Origin: Streptomyces yatensis
GTDB taxonomy: Bacteria > Actinomycetota > Actinomycetes > Streptomycetales > Streptomycetaceae
Length of the DNA: 64,000 nucleotides
Reading direction: 5' to 3'
NCBI RefSeq assembly: GCF_018069625.1
Contig: NZ_CP072941.1
Span: 5,146,001-5,210,000, forward strand
Position numbers and translations under genes: made by a program. The notes beneath the pieces were generated by a model, which worked only from the letters and a program-made list of their open reading frames with translations, was not told where the DNA came from and ran no database searches. The first letter of the stretch is position 1. The number at the start of each line of letters is the position of its first letter. Shown in pieces: positions 8,113 to 16,339 of the stretch.

Positions 8113-10071
8113 TTGGACTTCTCCGTGCTGGGACCGGTGACCGTCATCGCGGGACCGCCGGCAGCGCCCGTCGAGCTACCGCTGGGGCCCGCCAAACGGC
8201 GCAGCGTGCTGGCGATGCTGCTGCTGCGGCCCAACGCGACGGTGTCCGTGGAGCAGTTGATAACCAGCCTGTGGGAGGACGAGCCGCCCGCCCACGCCCG
8301 GACCGTCATCCAGGGCCATGTCTCCCGGCTCCGCGCCGCCCTGGCCGAGGGCGGCGCCGAGGAGCACGGCGTCGAGCTGGCCACCCACAGCTCCGCCTAT
8401 CTGCTGCGCATACCCGAGTCCCTGATCGACACCCAGCGCTTCGACCAGCTGACCGCCCAGGCCAGCCCGGAGTCCGCCCCCGGCGAGGCCGTCCGGCTGC
8501 TCCGCCAGGCGCTCGGCCTGTGGCGCGGCCCGGCGCTCACCGGGACCGTGGCCAGCCCGCCGTTCGCGGCCGCCGCGCACGCCCTGGAGGAGCGCCGGCT
8601 GAGCGCCGTGGAGGCCCTGGCCCGGGCGCACAAGACGCTGGGCGAGCATGAGGAGGCGGTGCGTGCCCTGCACCCCGCCGCCGTCGCCAACCCGCTGCGC
8701 GAGGGGCTGATCGCCGCCCTGATGCTGGCGCTGTACCGCTCCGGACGGCAGTCCGACGCGATCGCCTGGTTCCACCGCACCCGGCAGCTGCTCGACGACG
8801 ACCTGGGGGTCGACCCGGGCCAGCGGCTGACCGCCGCGTACCAGGAGATCCTGCGCGCGGCCCCCGAGGCGGACGGGCCGCGGGCCGGCGCCGAGAGCGC
8901 CGCGGCGCCGGGCCCCTCGGGGCAGCCGGTGGCCTCGACCCCGTCGCATCCGCAGTCCGTGGCCGCCGCCGCGTCGGCCGCCGCGCCCGTGCCCGAGCTG
9001 CTCCCCCGGCCCCCGGCGGGCTTCCACGGCCGGGGCGCGGAGCTGGCCGAGCTGACCCGGCTGACCCGGGGCGGCGCCGAACCGGCCCAGGGCGGCTCCG
9101 GCTACCCCCAGGAGGGCGGTATCGCGCTGCTCACCGGGCCCGCCGGGGTCGGCAAGACCGGTCTGGCGGTCCACTGGGGCCATGCCCAGGCCGCCGCCTT
9201 CCCCGACGGACGGCTCTTCGCGGATCTGCGCGGCTTCAGCGGCGGCGAGGCGACGGTGCCCGCCGAGGTGCTGCGCGAGTTCCTGCTCGCCCTGGGCACC
9301 CCGGCCGAGCAGATCCCCACCTCGACCGAGGCCGCGTCCGCGCTGTACCGCTCGCTGGCGGCCCGCCGCCGGCTGCTGGTGGTGCTGGACAACGCGGGCA
9401 GCTCCGCCCAGGTGCGCCCGCTGCTGCCCGGCGGGCCGAACTGCGCCACGCTGGTCACCAGCCGCAGCAGGCTGGACGGGCTGATCGCCACCGACGCCGC
9501 CCGCCCCGTACGGCTGCACGCCCTCGGCACCGAGGACGGGGCGGCCCTGCTGGGCGCGCTGCTGGGCCCCGCCCGCGTCGCCGAGGACCCGGAGGCCGCA
9601 CGGGAGCTGGTGGCCCTGTGCGACGGGCTGCCGCTGGCGCTGCGCGCCGCCTCCGCCCAGCTGATGGCCCGGCCCCGCTGGCGGCTGGCCCGGCTGGCCA
9701 CCGCGCTGCGCGACGAGCGCCGCAGGCTGGCGCTGCTGTCGGCGGAGGACACCGGAGTGGCCGCCGCGCTGCGCAATTCCGTGGCCCGGCTCTCGGCGGA
9801 CGACGCACAGCTGCTGCGGGCCCTGGGCACCGGTTTCGCGCGGGAGGTCAACACCGCCGAGGCGGCCGCGCTGTCGGGCGCGGACCCCGAGCTGATCCAG
9901 GACTCCCTGGAGCGGCTGGCGGAGATGCATCTGCTGGACGAGGAGGCCACCAACCGCTACGTGATGAGCGATCTGGTGAAGCTCTTCGCCCAGGGCGACG
10001 GGAGCGGGCGCGGCGAGACCCCGGGCGAGGGGTCAGGCGGGGGCTCCGGCGAACCGTCCCAGGGGGGCTGA
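8113..10071 (+). CDS. AfsR/SARP-family transcriptional regulator with NB-ARC domain
   Basis: The 652-residue protein has an OmpR-type winged helix (residues ~1-95, 'LGPAKRRSVLAMLLLRPNATVSVEQLITSLW'), a bacterial transcriptional activator domain (~100-250) and an NB-ARC ATPase. The ATPase has the P-loop 'GPAGVGKTGLAV' near residue 342 and a Walker-B-like 'RLLVVLDNAG'. The helical domain after NB-ARC is short, and the C-terminal TPR array found in AfsR (~990 residues) is absent. It starts at TTG one base after the aminopeptidase stop. SARPs activate secondary-metabolite genes by binding heptameric repeats, but no biosynthetic cluster is next to this one. The targets are unknown. Confidence 0.88.
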   Translation: MDFSVLGPVTVIAGPPAAPVELPLGPAKRRSVLAMLLLRPNATVSVEQLITSLWEDEPPAHARTVIQGHVSRLRAALAEGGAEEHGVELATHSSAYLLRIPESLIDTQRFDQLTAQASPESAPGEAVRLLRQALGLWRGPALTGTVASPPFAAAAHALEERRLSAVEALARAHKTLGEHEEAVRALHPAAVANPLREGLIAALMLALYRSGRQSDAIAWFHRTRQLLDDDLGVDPGQRLTAAYQEILRAAPEADGPRAGAESAAAPGPSGQPVASTPSHPQSVAAAASAAAPVPELLPRPPAGFHGRGAELAELTRLTRGGAEPAQGGSGYPQEGGIALLTGPAGVGKTGLAVHWGHAQAAAFPDGRLFADLRGFSGGEATVPAEVLREFLLALGTPAEQIPTSTEAASALYRSLAARRRLLVVLDNAGSSAQVRPLLPGGPNCATLVTSRSRLDGLIATDAARPVRLHALGTEDGAALLGALLGPARVAEDPEAARELVALCDGLPLALRAASAQLMARPRWRLARLATALRDERRRLALLSAEDTGVAAALRNSVARLSADDAQLLRALGTGFAREVNTAEAAALSGADPELIQDSLERLAEMHLLDEEATNRYVMSDLVKLFAQGDGSGRGETPGEGSGGGSGEPSQGG

Positions 10072-10203
10072 GCAGGGGTGAACAGCGGGGCGTTAGCGGG
10101 ACGTTAGCGGGCGGCAGCCGTTCACCAGCCGAACGGCAGCGGGTCCGGACAGGCTTATGCCGTACCGGAGAACGCCCGAACGCCCGCTGAGGGGAGACCC
10201 GCC

Positions 10204-10908
10204 ATGCCGCTCACCATCGCTCGCCTCGCCCACCGCCCCGGCACCCTGCGCTCGGTCGCGGCCGGCCTGACCGTCGTCGCCGCGGGCATCACCCTCGCGG
10301 CGTGCGGCACCGCCGACGCGTCGGGCGTGAAGACGGCCGGCAAGGCCGAGAGCATGGCCTCGGCCCTCCCCACCGTCCCCACCGCCAACGAGGAAGGCCT
10401 CCAGGGCGGCGCCCAGCAGGCCGCGCGGGACACGGTGGCGGGCGGGGCCGACGCCGGGGCCCAGGGCGGTCTGCGGACCGACAGCGGCGTCCAGGGCGAG
10501 ACCGGCGCCTGCCGTCTCGACACGATGGCGGTGAGCGTCACCTCCGTGCCCCGGCCGGCCAACCATCTGCTGCTGGAGATCACCAACCAGTCCGGGGTGA
10601 CGTGCCGTCTCATCGGCTCCCCCGTGGTGCGGTTCGCCGACGGGCGGGCGGCCGTGCCGCAGGACGAGAACACCCGGCCGCAGACGGCCGTCACGCTGCC
10701 GCCCGGCGAGAGCGGTTACGCGGGCCTGACCACCTCCGCGGCGGGCGCCCCGGCCGACGGCGGCCGTAAGGCCACCGGGTTGACGGTCTCCCTCCCCGGC
10801 GAGGACAGCCACCGCGCCGTCGACCTCCCCGGCGACTCGGTGGAGGTCGGGGGCGGGACGGCGGTCGGCTACTGGCAGAGCGACGCGTCCGACGCCCTGC
10901 TCTGGTGA
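10204..10908 (+). CDS. DUF4232 lipoprotein
   Basis: The N-terminus is a lipoprotein signal peptide ending in the lipobox LAAC (Cys at residue ~35), so the protein is predicted to be lipid-anchored outside the membrane. A low-complexity Ala/Gly linker leads to a DUF4232 domain ('CRLDTMAVSVTSVPRPANHLLLEITNQSGVTCRLIGSPVVRF...LPPGESGYAGL...'), a beta-sandwich of unknown function common in Streptomyces. GAGGGGAG lies upstream of the ATG. The stop codon is the first unit of a downstream tandem repeat. Confidence 0.85.
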   Translation: MPLTIARLAHRPGTLRSVAAGLTVVAAGITLAACGTADASGVKTAGKAESMASALPTVPTANEEGLQGGAQQAARDTVAGGADAGAQGGLRTDSGVQGETGACRLDTMAVSVTSVPRPANHLLLEITNQSGVTCRLIGSPVVRFADGRAAVPQDENTRPQTAVTLPPGESGYAGLTTSAAGAPADGGRKATGLTVSLPGEDSHRAVDLPGDSVEVGGGTAVGYWQSDASDALLW

Positions 10909-11002
10909 CCGCCCGGCGCTCCCACCGGTGACCGCCCGGCCCCTCCGGTGACCGCGTGACCTTCCCGCCGGTGACCGCTCGACCTTCCTCTCCGGTGACC
11001 GC
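10904..11002 (+). repeat. GGTGACCGC repeat array starting at the DUF4232 stop codon
   Basis: GGTGACCGC occurs five times, at 10904, 10927, 10947, 10970 and 10994 (spacing 23, 20, 23, 24), with similar pyrimidine-rich spacers. The first copy contains the TGA stop of the DUF4232 gene. This is a degenerate tandem duplication of the gene's 3' end. Confidence 0.75.
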
Positions 11003-11059
11003 TCGATTCCGAGCCACCCAGCTGGACAGGTAGCCGCCTCCCCCCGGCTACCTGCCCCG

Positions 11060-11087
11060 GACGGCCCCCGCCTCGGCGGGGGCCGTC
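11060..11087 (+). terminator. Strong GC-rich terminator hairpin
   Basis: A 13-bp perfect stem (11060-11072 with 11075-11087) ends the DUF4232 transcription unit. Confidence 0.8.
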
Positions 11088-11131
11088 TCGTCATGTCCCC
11101 GTCTCGTCATGTCCCCGTCTCGTCATGTCCC
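11084..11131 (+). repeat. Three perfect 16-bp tandem repeats
   Basis: CGTCTCGTCATGTCCC is repeated exactly three times (11084-11099, 11100-11115, 11116-11131). It begins inside the 3' arm of the terminator hairpin. ATG triplets inside each unit create spurious overlapping open frames. Confidence 0.9.
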
Positions 11132-11354
11132 ACGGCGCCGCCCTCCGTGTCCCGCTCCTGGCCTCTCCCATGGGCGTCTTGGCAGGTCATCAGGGGCGCG
11201 CCCGGCTGGGACGTCCCAAAGGACGGCTCGGCCCCGGCAAGGCCCCGCCCCGCGGCCCACAGTGGTTCCCGTCGCCGCGGCGAACGGCCCGGCGGCCTCG
11301 ACCGAGCCGTGCCGACGTCCGCCGTCGGCGCTCTCACCAAGGGGGAATCCAGAG

Positions 11355-12344
11355 ATGACGCACTCCATCAGCGGCGGCCGACGCCGGATCTTCCTGCGCA
11401 GGGTGGTCCCCGCGATCGCCGCGGCGGGCATCGGCGCCACCGGACTCGTGGGCTGCTCGGGCTCGGCCGACACCGCGGGCCATGACGCCAAGGCGGCGAA
11501 GGCCGGGAAGGTCGCCGAGAAGGGCGTGACGACCCGCGACACCACCTCGGCCCAGGGCGGGGCCGCCGCGCTCAAGCTGAAGACGACCACGGGGGAGTTC
11601 GGCACCAAGGCCGCGGCCACCGCCGACTTCCCCACCTGGGGCACCCGCTGGGTGGTCCACCAGAGCGCCGACACCGGCTCCCCGTCCGCCGGCATGCTCA
11701 ACAAGGACGCCCCGGGCCAGGACCGCATCACCGCCGACTACCAGGTCGACACCGGCAGGAAGGTCTGCGAGGACGGCGCCTGCTCGACCTACATGGCCCA
11801 TATCACCGGGCCGGTCAGCGGCTTTGTGACCGTCGTCGCGGTGGACATCCCGCAGGACTCGCTGCCCGGCGTCCCGGTGCAGAACGGCGGTGGCCAGCCG
11901 CCGAAGCCGCCGCAGACCGGCGGCACCCGCGCGGAGGCGCTGCGGCGGGCCGCCACCTGGCTGACCGCCAACAACGGCGGCCGGGTGCCGTACAGCCAGG
12001 CCCAGGTCTGGAAGGACGGCTACCGCCAGGACTGCTCGGGCTATGTCTCCATGGCGCTGGGTCTGCGGGCGCCCGGCACCAACACCGTGGGACTCACCGG
12101 TTCGGGCATCACCAAGCCGATCGCCCTGAACGACCTGCGGCCCGGGGATCTGCTGATCGACGCCTCCGGGAACAACAACACCCGCCATGTCGTGATGTTC
12201 GAGAAGTGGAACGACGCCGCCCACACCTCGTACACCTCCTACGAGCAGCGCGGCGACTTCGGGACGGATCACACGACCCGTCGCTACGGACTGGAGCCGG
12301 GCAGCGAGTACAAGCCCTACCGGCCGCTGAAGTTCACCGACTGA
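11355..12344 (+). CDS. NlpC/P60-like lipoprotein, probable cell-wall hydrolase or amidase
   Basis: The 329-residue protein begins 'MTHSISGGRRRIFLRRVVP', a twin-arginine-like signal, with a lipobox LVGC near residue 36, so a Tat-exported lipoprotein is likely. A middle region of unknown fold is followed by a C-terminal papain-like domain. That domain has catalytic Cys in 'YRQDCSGYVSMALGL' and His in 'TRHVVMFEKW', preceded by 'LRPGDLLI', as in NlpC/P60 hydrolases. It probably cleaves or modifies peptidoglycan stem peptides at the cell surface. The ATG at 11355 follows AAGGGGGAA; the frame is open further upstream, but that part only translates spacer repeats. Confidence 0.82.
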   Translation: MTHSISGGRRRIFLRRVVPAIAAAGIGATGLVGCSGSADTAGHDAKAAKAGKVAEKGVTTRDTTSAQGGAAALKLKTTTGEFGTKAAATADFPTWGTRWVVHQSADTGSPSAGMLNKDAPGQDRITADYQVDTGRKVCEDGACSTYMAHITGPVSGFVTVVAVDIPQDSLPGVPVQNGGGQPPKPPQTGGTRAEALRRAATWLTANNGGRVPYSQAQVWKDGYRQDCSGYVSMALGLRAPGTNTVGLTGSGITKPIALNDLRPGDLLIDASGNNNTRHVVMFEKWNDAAHTSYTSYEQRGDFGTDHTTRRYGLEPGSEYKPYRPLKFTD

Positions 12345-12370
12345 TGCGTTCCTGACCCGGTTCCTGTAAC

Positions 12371-12409
12371 GAGCGGCACGTCCACCTCGGGGGTGTGGAC
12401 GTGTCGCTC
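12371..12409 (+). terminator. Terminator after the NlpC/P60 gene
   Basis: A 15-bp stem with one G-T pair (12371-12385 with 12395-12409, 9-nt loop) lies 26 bases after the stop. It is very close to the start of the next gene on the same strand. Confidence 0.75.
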
Positions 12410-12434
12410 GGCATGTTCATGATCCCGTGCTGCA

Positions 12435-13289
12435 ATGGTGTACGTGCCAGCGCATCCGAATCGCCCAGAGAACCCGCGACGCAAGCCGCTTGCCCCGCTT
12501 CCCGAGGAACTCTCCGGCCCGGTACGGGAATTCGTGACCGCACTGCGCCGGATGCACGGCGAACTGGGACTGAGCCTGAAGGAACTGGAAGGGCGGCTGC
12601 CCGCCAGCCGGTCCTCCCTCTCCCGCTATCTGCGCGGCCAGAGCCTCCCCGACGAGCGGCTGCTGGTCCAGTGGGGCAAGCTCTCCTTCACCGCCGAGGA
12701 CCGGCTGCCCGAACTGGTGACCCTGCTGCACCGGGCCACCGAGGCCGAGGCCGCCGTGCAGGCCGCCGAGGGGACCGGGCCGGAGCCCGGCGCGTCCGCG
12801 CCGCCGCCCCCGGGACGGCCTCCGGAGGACCGGCCGTCCCGGCACCGGCTGCGGCTCACGCTCGTGGCGGTGGGCGCCGTCGTCATCATCGCCGGGGGCA
12901 CGGCCGGGATCATCGCCCTCCGGTCGTCCGACGACGGTGGGTCCCCGGGCGGCGCGGCGGGCTCCTCGCCCCTGGGCGACGCCCGGATCACCGTCTACAA
13001 CGCCGAGAAGGACTGTCAGCACCAGCGCGTCCGCGCCTGCTCTCTGGGCCTGGCGGAGGATCCGTACGTGGCCTACCGCCCGTCGAACATCGTGGGCCGG
13101 GCCTGGCAGGGCGACGTCCTGCGCGCCGACTGCCGCATCGCCAACGGCGTCACGGTGACCGACGAGGCGGGCGGGCACAGCAGCATGTGGTTCCGCGTCT
13201 TACAGGACGGCAAGCGGATGTGGGTGCCGGGCATCCGCATCCGCCAGGACCAGGTGCAGTACTCCACGCTGCCCAACTGCCCCGACTGA
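12435..13289 (+). CDS. Membrane-anchored XRE-type helix-turn-helix protein
   Basis: A cytoplasmic N-terminal XRE-like helix-turn-helix (residues ~28-90, 'LSLKELEGRLPASRSSLSRYLRGQSLPDERLLVQWG') is followed by an acidic/Pro-rich linker and one transmembrane helix (~140-160, 'LTLVAVGAVVIIAGGTAGII'). The ~115-residue outer domain has Cys pairs and ends 'YSTLPNCPD'. This layout is common in Streptomyces, but the ligand is unknown; it may sense an envelope signal. It contains one TTA leucine codon (13200-13202, residue 256), which would make translation depend on the bldA tRNA. The ATG at 12435 has only a weak ribosome-binding site. Confidence 0.78.
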   Translation: MVYVPAHPNRPENPRRKPLAPLPEELSGPVREFVTALRRMHGELGLSLKELEGRLPASRSSLSRYLRGQSLPDERLLVQWGKLSFTAEDRLPELVTLLHRATEAEAAVQAAEGTGPEPGASAPPPPGRPPEDRPSRHRLRLTLVAVGAVVIIAGGTAGIIALRSSDDGGSPGGAAGSSPLGDARITVYNAEKDCQHQRVRACSLGLAEDPYVAYRPSNIVGRAWQGDVLRADCRIANGVTVTDEAGGHSSMWFRVLQDGKRMWVPGIRIRQDQVQYSTLPNCPD

Positions 13290-13302
13290 CCGCCGGTCGG
13301 GG
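13280..13302 (+). terminator. Small hairpin between convergent genes
   Basis: CCCCGAC (13280-13286) pairs with GTCGGGG (13296-13302). The stem overlaps the end of the XRE gene and lies just before the convergent thioredoxin/NHL gene ends. Confidence 0.45.
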
Positions 13303-13303
13303 C

Positions 13304-15118
13304 TCAGCCGTCCATCCCGGCGAGCACCAGCGGCAGCCGGGTCGCACCGCCCTCGGTGACCCGCACCGGGACGCCCCAGTCCTGCTGGTGCACATGGCAC
13401 GCCGGGTACTCGTTGCTCGGGTCGTCGTCACAGGAGGCGGCCATCGCGGAGACGTGCAGCACGCCCTCGGTGACGCCCTCCGTAAGGACGAGCTCACGGT
13501 GCAGATCCGTGCCCGCGCCGTCTCCTTCGGCCAGCAGCCCGGGCGGGGTGGAGCTGACCAGCAGCCGGGTGGAGGGGCCGTAGCGGGTGTCCAGCTTCTG
13601 CCCCTCGGGCGCCTGGAAGACCACGTCCAGCCGGAGCGTGCCCGGCGCGATGTCGGTCGCGGCGCGCTGGGTGCGGTGGGCCACCGCGTCGACCCTTACG
13701 GCCTCCTCCGGCAGCCGCAGCCGGGTCAGCCGGTGCCGGGCGGACTCCACCACGACGATGTCCCCGTCGGCCAGGACCGCGCCGGAGGGCTCGCGCAGAT
13801 CCGTGGCGAGCGTGGAGACCTCGCCGGTGGCCGGGTCGTAGCGGCGCAGCGCGTGGTTGTAGGTGTCCGAGATGGCCACCGAGCCGTCGGGCAGCGCGGT
13901 GACGCCCAGCGGATGCTGGAGCAGCGCCTGTTCGGCGGCGCCGTCCCGGTGGCCGAAGTCGAAGAGCCCGGTGCCGACGGCCGTACGGACGGCGAAGCCG
14001 TCGCCGTCGCGCTCGACGTAGCGCACCGCGGACGTCTCGGAGTCCGCGATCCACAGCCGGTCCTCGGTGGCCGCGAGCCCGGAGGGCTGGGCGAACCACG
14101 CCTCCTCGGCGGGGCCGTCGACCAGACCCTCGTTGGTGGTCCCGGCGGCGGCCCGTACGGTCCGGTCCTCCGGGTCGTAGGTCCACAGCTGGTGGACGCC
14201 CGCCATGGCGATCCACAGCCGGCCGGCGAACCAGGCGACGTCCCAGGGGGAGGACAGGTCGACCTCCCGGGCGGGCCCCTCGGTGGGCGACCCCTGCCAC
14301 CACTGGCGGCCGGTCCCGGCCAGCGTGGTGACCTCGCCGGTGGCCGGGTCGAAGCGGCGCAGCGCGTGGTTCACGGTGTCGGCGACGGCCACGGTGCCGT
14401 CGGGGAACAGGGCGAGCCCCTGGGGCTCGCTGAAGCGGGCTCGCTCGCCCGTGCCGTCGTCAAGGCCGCGCTCACCCGTGCCGATCCGCCGGACCACGCT
14501 CTCGCCGTCCGCCGCGAGCTCCACCAGCTGATGGCGGGTGGTGTCCGAGACGAGGAAGGTGCCGCCGGGCAGCGGCACCGCCTTACCGGGGAAGCGCAGC
14601 TCGGTGGGGACCGGCTCCGGGGGCACGTACGGGCCGTCGCCGCGCCGCAGGGTGCCCTTGGCGGCGTGCTCGGCCTCCAGCTGCCCCACGAGGGTCTCCA
14701 GGGCGTGCGCATGGCCCTCGCCCGCGTGCTGGGCGACCACATAGCCCTCGGGGTCGACGACGACGAGGGTGGGCCAGGCCCGTACCGCGTACTGCTTCCA
14801 GGTGGCCAGCTCGGGGTCGTCGAGGACCGGGTGGTGCACCTCGTAGCGCTCGACCGCGTCCACGACCGCCTGGTGCTCCGCCTCGTGGACGAACTTCGGC
14901 GAGTGCACCCCGACGATCACCACGGTGTCGCGGTGCTTCTCCTCCAGCTCGCGCAGTTCGTCCAGGACATGCAGACAGTTCACACAGCAGAACGTCCAGA
15001 AGTCGAGGATGACGATGCGCCCTCGCAGGTCGGTGAGGGTGAGGTCGTTGTCGCCGGTATTGAGCCAGCCGCCCCGGCCGATCAGTTCGGGGGCGCGGAC
15101 GCGTGCACGTGGAGCCAT
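13304..15118 (-). CDS. Thioredoxin-like/NHL-repeat protein
   Basis: The N-terminal ~160 residues form a TlpA/ResA-like thioredoxin domain with 'LDFWTFCCVNCLHVLDELREL' (CxxC redox pair CVNC) and the cis-Pro region 'VRAWPTLVVVDPEG'. The rest is a beta-propeller of NHL repeats ('LFPDGTVAVADTVNHALRRFDPATGEVTTLAGTG', repeated near the C-terminus). No signal peptide is present, so it is likely cytoplasmic, unlike most TlpA proteins. The mammalian NHLRC2 protein has the same architecture. I chose the ATG at 15118 ('MAPRARVRAPEL') because it has a GGGGAT element and a conserved-looking start; an in-frame ATG at 15151 would add 11 residues. Confidence 0.88.
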   Translation of the reverse strand: MAPRARVRAPELIGRGGWLNTGDNDLTLTDLRGRIVILDFWTFCCVNCLHVLDELRELEEKHRDTVVIVGVHSPKFVHEAEHQAVVDAVERYEVHHPVLDDPELATWKQYAVRAWPTLVVVDPEGYVVAQHAGEGHAHALETLVGQLEAEHAAKGTLRRGDGPYVPPEPVPTELRFPGKAVPLPGGTFLVSDTTRHQLVELAADGESVVRRIGTGERGLDDGTGERARFSEPQGLALFPDGTVAVADTVNHALRRFDPATGEVTTLAGTGRQWWQGSPTEGPAREVDLSSPWDVAWFAGRLWIAMAGVHQLWTYDPEDRTVRAAAGTTNEGLVDGPAEEAWFAQPSGLAATEDRLWIADSETSAVRYVERDGDGFAVRTAVGTGLFDFGHRDGAAEQALLQHPLGVTALPDGSVAISDTYNHALRRYDPATGEVSTLATDLREPSGAVLADGDIVVVESARHRLTRLRLPEEAVRVDAVAHRTQRAATDIAPGTLRLDVVFQAPEGQKLDTRYGPSTRLLVSSTPPGLLAEGDGAGTDLHRELVLTEGVTEGVLHVSAMAASCDDDPSNEYPACHVHQQDWGVPVRVTEGGATRLPLVLAGMDG

Positions 15119-15362
15119 ATCCCCATGAAACAGCAGCCCCACCCGTCTCATTCCCCCGCCCCCCGGTGGCTTTCGACCGATGTGCCGGGGTCTGTCCGGA
15201 GATAAGGCGGAGGCGGGCGCACACTACCATCGCGAGCAGGCCGCCAGCCGCCGATCCGGGCCTACGATCAGAGCCGAAAGCACTGCCCGTGCGCTCGTGG
15301 GCAGCGTAACTTGAACGCACACACCAGCACCCAGCCCGCGCACCAACCGCCCGAGGGGTCCC

Positions 15363-16187
15363 GTGACCGTCCATCCCAGCCTTCAGACCTCCATCGATGC
15401 CTGGACGCACTCCATCGACGCGATATCGGAGTTGGTGAATCCGCTCGCGGAGCGCGAGTGGAACCTCGCCACCGAGTGCCCGGGGTGGTCGGTGCGGGAC
15501 GTCGTCTCGCATGTGATCGGACTCGAATGCGAGATGCTCGGCGATCCCCGCCCCATCCACACACTGCCGCGCGACCTTTTCCACGTCACCAACGAGCTGT
15601 CGCGGTACATGGAGGTCCAGGTCGACGTCCGGCGCTGTCACACCGCGCCCGAGATGACCTCCGAGCTGGAGTACACCGTCATCCGGCGGGGCCGCCAGCT
15701 GCGGAACGAGAAGCGCGCCCCGGACGCCATGGTGCGCTGGCCCGGCGGCTCCGAGGTGACGCTGGGGGAGGCCCTGACGAGGCGGGTCTTCGACGTCTGG
15801 GTGCATGAGCAGGATCTGCGCCGGGCCCTGAACAAGCCCGGCAATCTGGACTCGCCGGGCGCCGCGATCACCCGTGATCTGCTGCTGTCGGCGCTGCCGA
15901 AGGTGGTCGCCAAGGACGCGGGCGCGGCGCCCCAGTCGGCCGTCGTCTTCGACGTGAACGGCCCCATGGAGTTCATGCGGACGGTAAGGGTCGACGCGGA
16001 CGGCCGGGGCAGCATCGACGGCAGCGTCTCGCTCGGGCCGACGGCCACGCTCTCCCTGGACTGGGAGACGTACGTACGGCTGGCGTGTGGGCGGGTGCGG
16101 CCCGAGGCGGTCTCGGAGCGGCTGAAGATCGAGGGCGACCAGCAGCTGGCCGAGGCGATCCTCGGGCACTTCGCGATCACGCCGTAG
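15363..16187 (+). CDS. Maleylpyruvate isomerase/DinB-family mycothiol-dependent protein
   Basis: The 274-residue protein has the four-helix DinB-like metal-binding N-terminal domain of mycothiol-dependent maleylpyruvate isomerases ('EWNLATECPGWSVRDVVSHVIGLE'; the metal His set includes 'VSHVIG' and 'VHEQDLRRAL'). A SCP2-like C-terminal domain follows (~170-274). Most Streptomyces paralogues have unknown substrates and may transfer or isomerise mycothiol adducts. The GTG at 15363 has GAGGGG upstream. The 3' end seeds a 47-bp tandem repeat downstream. Confidence 0.85.
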   Translation: MTVHPSLQTSIDAWTHSIDAISELVNPLAEREWNLATECPGWSVRDVVSHVIGLECEMLGDPRPIHTLPRDLFHVTNELSRYMEVQVDVRRCHTAPEMTSELEYTVIRRGRQLRNEKRAPDAMVRWPGGSEVTLGEALTRRVFDVWVHEQDLRRALNKPGNLDSPGAAITRDLLLSALPKVVAKDAGAAPQSAVVFDVNGPMEFMRTVRVDADGRGSIDGSVSLGPTATLSLDWETYVRLACGRVRPEAVSERLKIEGDQQLAEAILGHFAITP

Positions 16188-16315
16188 CGCGGCCCGGAGG
16201 GCCGGGCCGCACAGCGCCCGGGATCATGCCGTAGCGCCGCCCGCGGGGCCCGGCCGTGCACCCCCTGGGATCGCGCCGTACGCCCCCCGGGGGTTACGTC
16301 GTGAGCCGCCTCGGG
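16175..16315 (+). repeat. 47-bp tandem repeat growing from the 3' end of the isomerase-family gene
   Basis: GATCACGCCGTAGCGC at 16175 (last codons and stop) recurs as GATCATGCCGTAGCGC at 16222 and GATCGCGCCGTACGCC at 16269, exactly 47 bases apart each time, with similar GC-rich intervals. The stop is kept in the second copy and lost in the third. Confidence 0.75.
16189..16210 (+). terminator. Terminator hairpin after the isomerase-family gene
   Basis: GCGGCCCGG (16189-16197) pairs perfectly with 16202-16210 around a 4-nt loop, immediately after the stop codon. Confidence 0.6.
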
Positions 16316-16339
16316 GAGCTCGCCGTAAGTCCCCCGGGG

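Larger units (their letters stand above)
10909..11354 (+). other. 446-bp spacer between two lipoprotein genes
   Basis: It holds the GGTGACCGC array, a strong terminator and three 16-bp tandem repeats, then about 220 bp of GC-rich sequence ahead of the NlpC/P60 gene. I see no open frame with a plausible start and no clear promoter or riboswitch fold in that last part. Confidence 0.6.

Noticed and set aside
8176..9930. A 584-codon open frame antisense to the AfsR-like gene
   Set aside because: Composition is Gln/Gly/Arg-rich nonsense and the sense strand encodes a recognisable multidomain protein.
11132..11354. Possible c-di-AMP (ydaO-type) riboswitch in front of the NlpC/P60 gene
   Set aside because: Such switches precede cell-wall hydrolase genes in Streptomyces, but I cannot find the conserved core sequence or pairing here.
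12395..15205. A 936-codon open frame opposite the thioredoxin/NHL gene
   Set aside because: It is a GC-driven shadow of the XRE gene and the antisense of the thioredoxin/NHL gene; no conserved sequence.
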